From positions 124,001 through 188,000 of the forward strand of contig CAWKAN010000018.1 in NCBI GenBank assembly GCA_963847615.1: DNA of 64,000 bases, read 5' to 3'. This DNA comes from Palsa-883 sp963847615. GTDB lineage: Bacteria > Pseudomonadota > Alphaproteobacteria > Acetobacterales > Acetobacteraceae. This document shows, piece by piece, positions 61,131-64,000 of this stretch (its first letter is position 1; every line of letters begins with the position of its first letter). A program made the position numbers and the translations under genes. The notes below the pieces were generated by a model. That model did no database searches. It saw only the letters and a list, made by a program, of their open reading frames with translations, and had not been told where the DNA came from.

Positions 61131-61352
61131 ATGGAGATAGAGCCAAGCGACCTGATCGTCGGGTTGATGATGCTGGGGTTCGGCATCGTCGGGCTGATCC
61201 TGGCCGCGGGCGCGGTCGACGACGAGATGTATGTCTTCGGCCTGTCGCTGTTCGGCTTCGCCTGCCTGTTCGTCATCGGACAGATCCGCCACCATTTCGA
61301 CCGGCGCGACGCCGCGCGCGTGGCGGTCCGCGCGCAAGGCGACCGCCAATGA
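61131..61352 (+). CDS. Small membrane protein at the head of the cco operon
   Basis: 73 residues: MEIEPSDLIVGLMMLGFGIV begins a membrane segment, a second follows (MYVFGLSLFGFACLFVIGQI), and a basic tail ends RAQGDRQ. Not recognised as a known Cco subunit. Its stop overlaps the ccoN ATG (ATGA), so it is co-translated with the oxidase and may be an assembly or accessory subunit. Confidence 0.7.
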   Translation: MEIEPSDLIVGLMMLGFGIVGLILAAGAVDDEMYVFGLSLFGFACLFVIGQIRHHFDRRDAARVAVRAQGDRQ

Positions 61353-62830
61353 GCCACTCCGCCGCCGCCCTCGCCGCGCCGCTGCCGCAGGTCCGCGCCG
61401 TCGTCTACAACGAGGCGATCGTCAAGAAATGCGTCATCGCCGCGCTGTTCTGGGGCGTGGTCGCCATGCTGGTCGGCGTCTACATCGCCACCGAGCTGAC
61501 CTGGCCGCAATTCAACCTGGGCCTGTCGTTCCTGAATTTCGGCCGGCTGCGCCCGGTGCACACCTCGGCGGCGATCTTCGCCTTCGGCGGCTCGGCGCTG
61601 ATGGGCACCTCGTTCCATGTCGTGCAGCGCACCTGCCGCGCGCGCCTGTTCGGCGGCGACGCGCTGGCCAACTTCGTGTTCTGGGGCTACCAGTTCTTCA
61701 TCGTCATGGCGGCGCTGTCCTATGTGATGGGGTTCTCCCAGAGCATGGAATACGCCGAGCCGGAATGGCACCTCGACGTCTGGCTGACCATCGTCTGGGT
61801 CTGCTACGGGATCGTGTTCATCGGCACGCTGTTCAAGCGCGAGGAAGAACACATCTACGTCGCCAACTGGTTCTACCTGGCGTTCATCGTCACCATCGCG
61901 ATCCTGCACATCGGCAACAACATCGCCATCCCGGTCAGCATCTTCGGCGCGAAAAGCTACGAGGTCGCCTCCGGCGTACAAAGCGCGCTGATCCAGTGGT
62001 GGTACGGCCACAACGCGGTGGGCTTCTTCCTGACCGCCGGCTTCCTCGGGATGATGTACTATTTCATTCCGAAGGCGGCGAACCGGCCGGTCTACTCCTA
62101 CCGGCTGTCGGTGGTGCATTTCTGGTCGCTGATCTTCCTGTACATCTGGGCCGGGCCGCACCACCTGCACTGGACCGCGCTGCCCGACTGGACGCAGACG
62201 CTCGGCATGGCGTTCTCGATCATGCTGTGGATGCCGTCCTGGGGCGGCATGATCAACGGCATCATGACGCTGTCGGGGGCGTGGGACAAACTGCGCACCG
62301 ATCCGGGGCTGCGCTTCTCGGTCACCGCGGTGGGCTTCTACGGCATGGCCACCTTCGAGGGCCCGGTGATGTCGATCCGCAACGTCAACGCGCTGGCGCA
62401 CTATACCGACTGGGTGATCGGCCACGTGCATTCCGGCGCGCTGGGCTGGGTCGCCTTCATCACCTTCGGCGCGATCTACTACCTGGTGCCGGTGCTGTGG
62501 AAGCGCAGCGGACTGTATTCGACCCGGCTGGCCAACTGGCACTACTGGATCGCCACGCTCGGCATCGTCTTCTACATCACCTCGATGTGGGTCGCCGGCA
62601 TCATGCAGGGCCTGATGTGGCGCGCCTACGACCAGTTCGGCTTCCTGCAGTACTCGTTCGCCGAATCGGTCGTCGCCGTGCACCCGTATTACGTGATCCG
62701 CCTGATGGGCGGCCTGATGTTCCTCAGCGGCATGCTGATCATGGTCTACAACATGATCCAGACGATACGCAGCCCGAGCACCGCCGAGCGCCCGGCGATG
62801 CCGGTCGGCCTGGCCGTGGCGGCGGAGTAG
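61349..62830 (+). CDS. ccoN: cbb3-type cytochrome c oxidase subunit I
   Basis: 493 residues, 12 TM. The haem-copper catalytic subunit that reduces O2 with high affinity. Haem/CuB ligand regions: RPVHTSAAIFAFGGSALMG, QWWYGHNAVGFFLTAGFLG (CuB His and the cross-linked Tyr region), AGPHHLHWTALPDW (CuB His pair) and YTDWVIGHVHSGALGW (haem His). It is in the order ccoN-O-Q-P. Confidence 0.97.
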   Translation: MSHSAAALAAPLPQVRAVVYNEAIVKKCVIAALFWGVVAMLVGVYIATELTWPQFNLGLSFLNFGRLRPVHTSAAIFAFGGSALMGTSFHVVQRTCRARLFGGDALANFVFWGYQFFIVMAALSYVMGFSQSMEYAEPEWHLDVWLTIVWVCYGIVFIGTLFKREEEHIYVANWFYLAFIVTIAILHIGNNIAIPVSIFGAKSYEVASGVQSALIQWWYGHNAVGFFLTAGFLGMMYYFIPKAANRPVYSYRLSVVHFWSLIFLYIWAGPHHLHWTALPDWTQTLGMAFSIMLWMPSWGGMINGIMTLSGAWDKLRTDPGLRFSVTAVGFYGMATFEGPVMSIRNVNALAHYTDWVIGHVHSGALGWVAFITFGAIYYLVPVLWKRSGLYSTRLANWHYWIATLGIVFYITSMWVAGIMQGLMWRAYDQFGFLQYSFAESVVAVHPYYVIRLMGGLMFLSGMLIMVYNMIQTIRSPSTAERPAMPVGLAVAAE

Positions 62831-62834
62831 GCCG

Positions 62835-63554
62835 ATGTTCATCCGTCAGGACACCATCGAAAAGAACGCCGTGCTGCTGCTGGTGATCACCCTGCTGACC
62901 GTGGCGATCGGCGGCATCGTCGAGATCGTGCCGCTGTTCACCATCGAAACGACGGTGGAGCACGTCAAGGGCATGCGGCCGTATTCGCCGCTGGAGCTGC
63001 GCGGACGCGACATCTACATCCGCGAGGGCTGCTATCTCTGCCACAGCCAGCAGATCCGCGCGCTGCGCGACGAGGTCGAGCGCTACGGCCACTACTCGCT
63101 CGCCGCCGAGAGCATGTACGACCATCCGTTCCAGTGGGGCAGCAAGCGCATCGGCCCGGACCTGGCGCGCGTCGGCGGCAAATACTCCAACGACTGGCAC
63201 TATGCGCACCTGAAGAACGCGCAGGCGCTGGTGCCGGAATCGCTGATGCCGCACTATGCCTTCCTGGCCGAGACGCCGTTGCGCACCGATGACATCCAGG
63301 CGCGCATGCGGGTGCTGCGTCTGGAAGGTGTGCCGTACACCGACGAGGATATCGCCGACGCGCCGGCCGACCTCGCGGCGCAGGCGGATCCCCAGGCCGA
63401 CACCGCCGCGCTGCTCAAGCGCTATCCCAAGGCCGACCAGGCGTCCGGCGATGGCCGTGTCGTCACCGAGATGGATGCGCTGGTGGCCTACCTGCAGATG
63501 CTCGGCACCCTGGTCGACTTCGCCGACACCAGCACCGAACAGTTGCGGCAATGA
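62835..63554 (+). CDS. ccoO: cbb3-type cytochrome c oxidase monohaem subunit II
   Basis: 239 residues with one N-terminal TM (VLLLVITLLTVAIGGIVEIV) and one c-haem site, GCYLCHSQQIR; the distal Met is likely in ESLMPHYAF. The segment PLELRGRDIYIREGCYLC and DLARVGGKYSNDWH are family-specific. It passes electrons from CcoP to CcoN. Confidence 0.97.
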   Translation: MFIRQDTIEKNAVLLLVITLLTVAIGGIVEIVPLFTIETTVEHVKGMRPYSPLELRGRDIYIREGCYLCHSQQIRALRDEVERYGHYSLAAESMYDHPFQWGSKRIGPDLARVGGKYSNDWHYAHLKNAQALVPESLMPHYAFLAETPLRTDDIQARMRVLRLEGVPYTDEDIADAPADLAAQADPQADTAALLKRYPKADQASGDGRVVTEMDALVAYLQMLGTLVDFADTSTEQLRQ

Positions 63555-63703
63555 GCGCGATGGGGCTGATCGTCTGGATGATGCACTACTCCGTCGTCGG
63601 CGTGGGCCTGGTGTTCATCGCGATCCTGCTCACCACCTACTGGCCGGGACGCAAGGCGCGGGTCGAGCGGAATGGCTGCATTCCGCTCGAGGACGACCGT
63701 TGA
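63551..63703 (+). CDS. ccoQ: cbb3 oxidase small subunit CcoQ
   Basis: 50 residues with one TM (IVWMMHYSVVGVGLVFIAIL) and a short charged tail (RKARVERNGCIPLEDDR). The ATG overlaps the ccoO stop. CcoQ stabilises the complex; assigned from size, TM and position. Confidence 0.85.
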   Translation: MSAMGLIVWMMHYSVVGVGLVFIAILLTTYWPGRKARVERNGCIPLEDDR

Positions 63704-63715
63704 GGAGAGGGCCCA

Positions 63716-64000
63716 GTGCCGACCAAGATCGAGAAAGATTCCGTCACCGGCCGTGACACCACCGGGCACGAGTGGGATGGGCTCAAGGAGCTCAACAATC
63801 CCGCTGCCGAAATGGTGGCTCTACGTGCTGTACGCCTGCATCGCCTGGGCGGCGGTGTTGATCGTGCTGTATCCCTCCATCCCCTACGGCACCGGCTACT
63901 TCCATGGCCTGTTGGGCTATTCCCCGCGCCAGGCGGTGGACGCCGACGTCGCGGCGGTGGCGGCGCAGCGCGCCGGCTACATGGAGAAGATCCGGACGCT
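63716..64000 (+). CDS. ccoP: cbb3 oxidase dihaem subunit CcoP, N-terminal part (one inserted base near 63801)
   Basis: The gene runs past the window. The GTG start follows GAGGAGAGG. It begins MPTKIEKDSVTGRDTTGHEW and DGLKELNNP. One extra C at about 63801 (AATCCCGCTG for AATCCGCTG) breaks the frame; after it, LPKWWLYVLYACIAWAAVLI is the single TM, followed by YPSIPYGTGYFHGLLGYSPR. Haem sites are beyond the end. Confidence 0.88.
   Translation, partial: MPTKIEKDSVTGRDTTGHEWDGLKELNNPAAEMVALRAVRLHRLGGGVDRAVSLHPLRHRLLPWPVGLFPAPGGGRRRRGGGGAARRLHGEDPDA

Overview
The window is high-GC, densely packed DNA from an alphaproteobacterium, most likely a Rhodospirillales/Acetobacteraceae-type organism. The support is inferential: recG-sdhE-mfd gene order, a zinc-free L31, motE and DUF6468-type flagellar genes, CheZ in the flagellar locus, and strongly GC-biased codon use. 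No rRNA, tRNA or CRISPR array was seen.

Layout. 0-1.3 kb: end of a flagellar operon (flgA, flgH). 1.7-7.3 kb: asd, a nucleoside hydrolase, two small dimeric alpha/beta-barrel proteins and a membrane PAS-GGDEF-EAL protein. 7.5-9.4 kb: two toxin-antitoxin (TA) modules (HigBA; MNT nucleotidyltransferase with HEPN). 9.5-17.5 kb: recG, sdhE, mfd, an MFS exporter and HU. 17.9-23.3 kb: the phosphate operon pstS-pstC-pstA-pstB-phoU-phoB on the minus strand, with a three-unit PHO box upstream. 23.5-25.4 kb: rpmE, a flavin-type oxidase and cinA. 25.4-26.6 kb: non-coding tandem duplications. 26.6-34.9 kb: an accessory zone with a relE remnant, a VOC pseudogene, Phd/Xre, ParDE-type and MazEF-type modules, an IS30 element with visible ends and target duplication, a serine recombinase and two low-GC unknown genes. 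35-42.3 kb: a TPP enzyme, a GST, ilvD, a W-rich periplasmic protein and exonuclease III. 42.3-50.2 kb: a complete type I secretion locus (HlyB, HlyD, small membrane protein, ~981-aa repeat-containing matrixin-like cargo, sulfotransferase). 50.3-51.9 kb: speE and speD. 52-59.8 kb: a flagellar/chemotaxis operon (fliL, fliM, DUF6468 gene, motE, cheY, cheZ, a 1152-aa TPR-like protein). 60.2-64 kb: a cbb3 oxidase operon with a perfect FNR box, divergent from a SafE-like membrane protein.

Two signals run through the whole window. First, a family of ~300-340 bp multi-hairpin elements occurs in four full copies (1277, 17643, 38095, 59885), one reduced copy (8381) and one truncated copy (30097). Each full copy has a 108-120 bp central palindrome whose outer shell is conserved but whose core differs completely between copies while staying self-complementary; substitutions in one arm are matched in the other. 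Three full copies lie within a few bases of a stop codon. This is the best candidate for an undescribed system here. Second, otherwise intact genes are broken by isolated one-base insertions: five in ilvD and one each in asd, the GGDEF-EAL gene, the MNT gene, an xre gene, the type I cargo, the sulfotransferase and ccoP. Removing exactly those bases restores full-length frames. This looks like insertion-type sequencing or assembly error, so those genes are annotated as probably intact in the organism.
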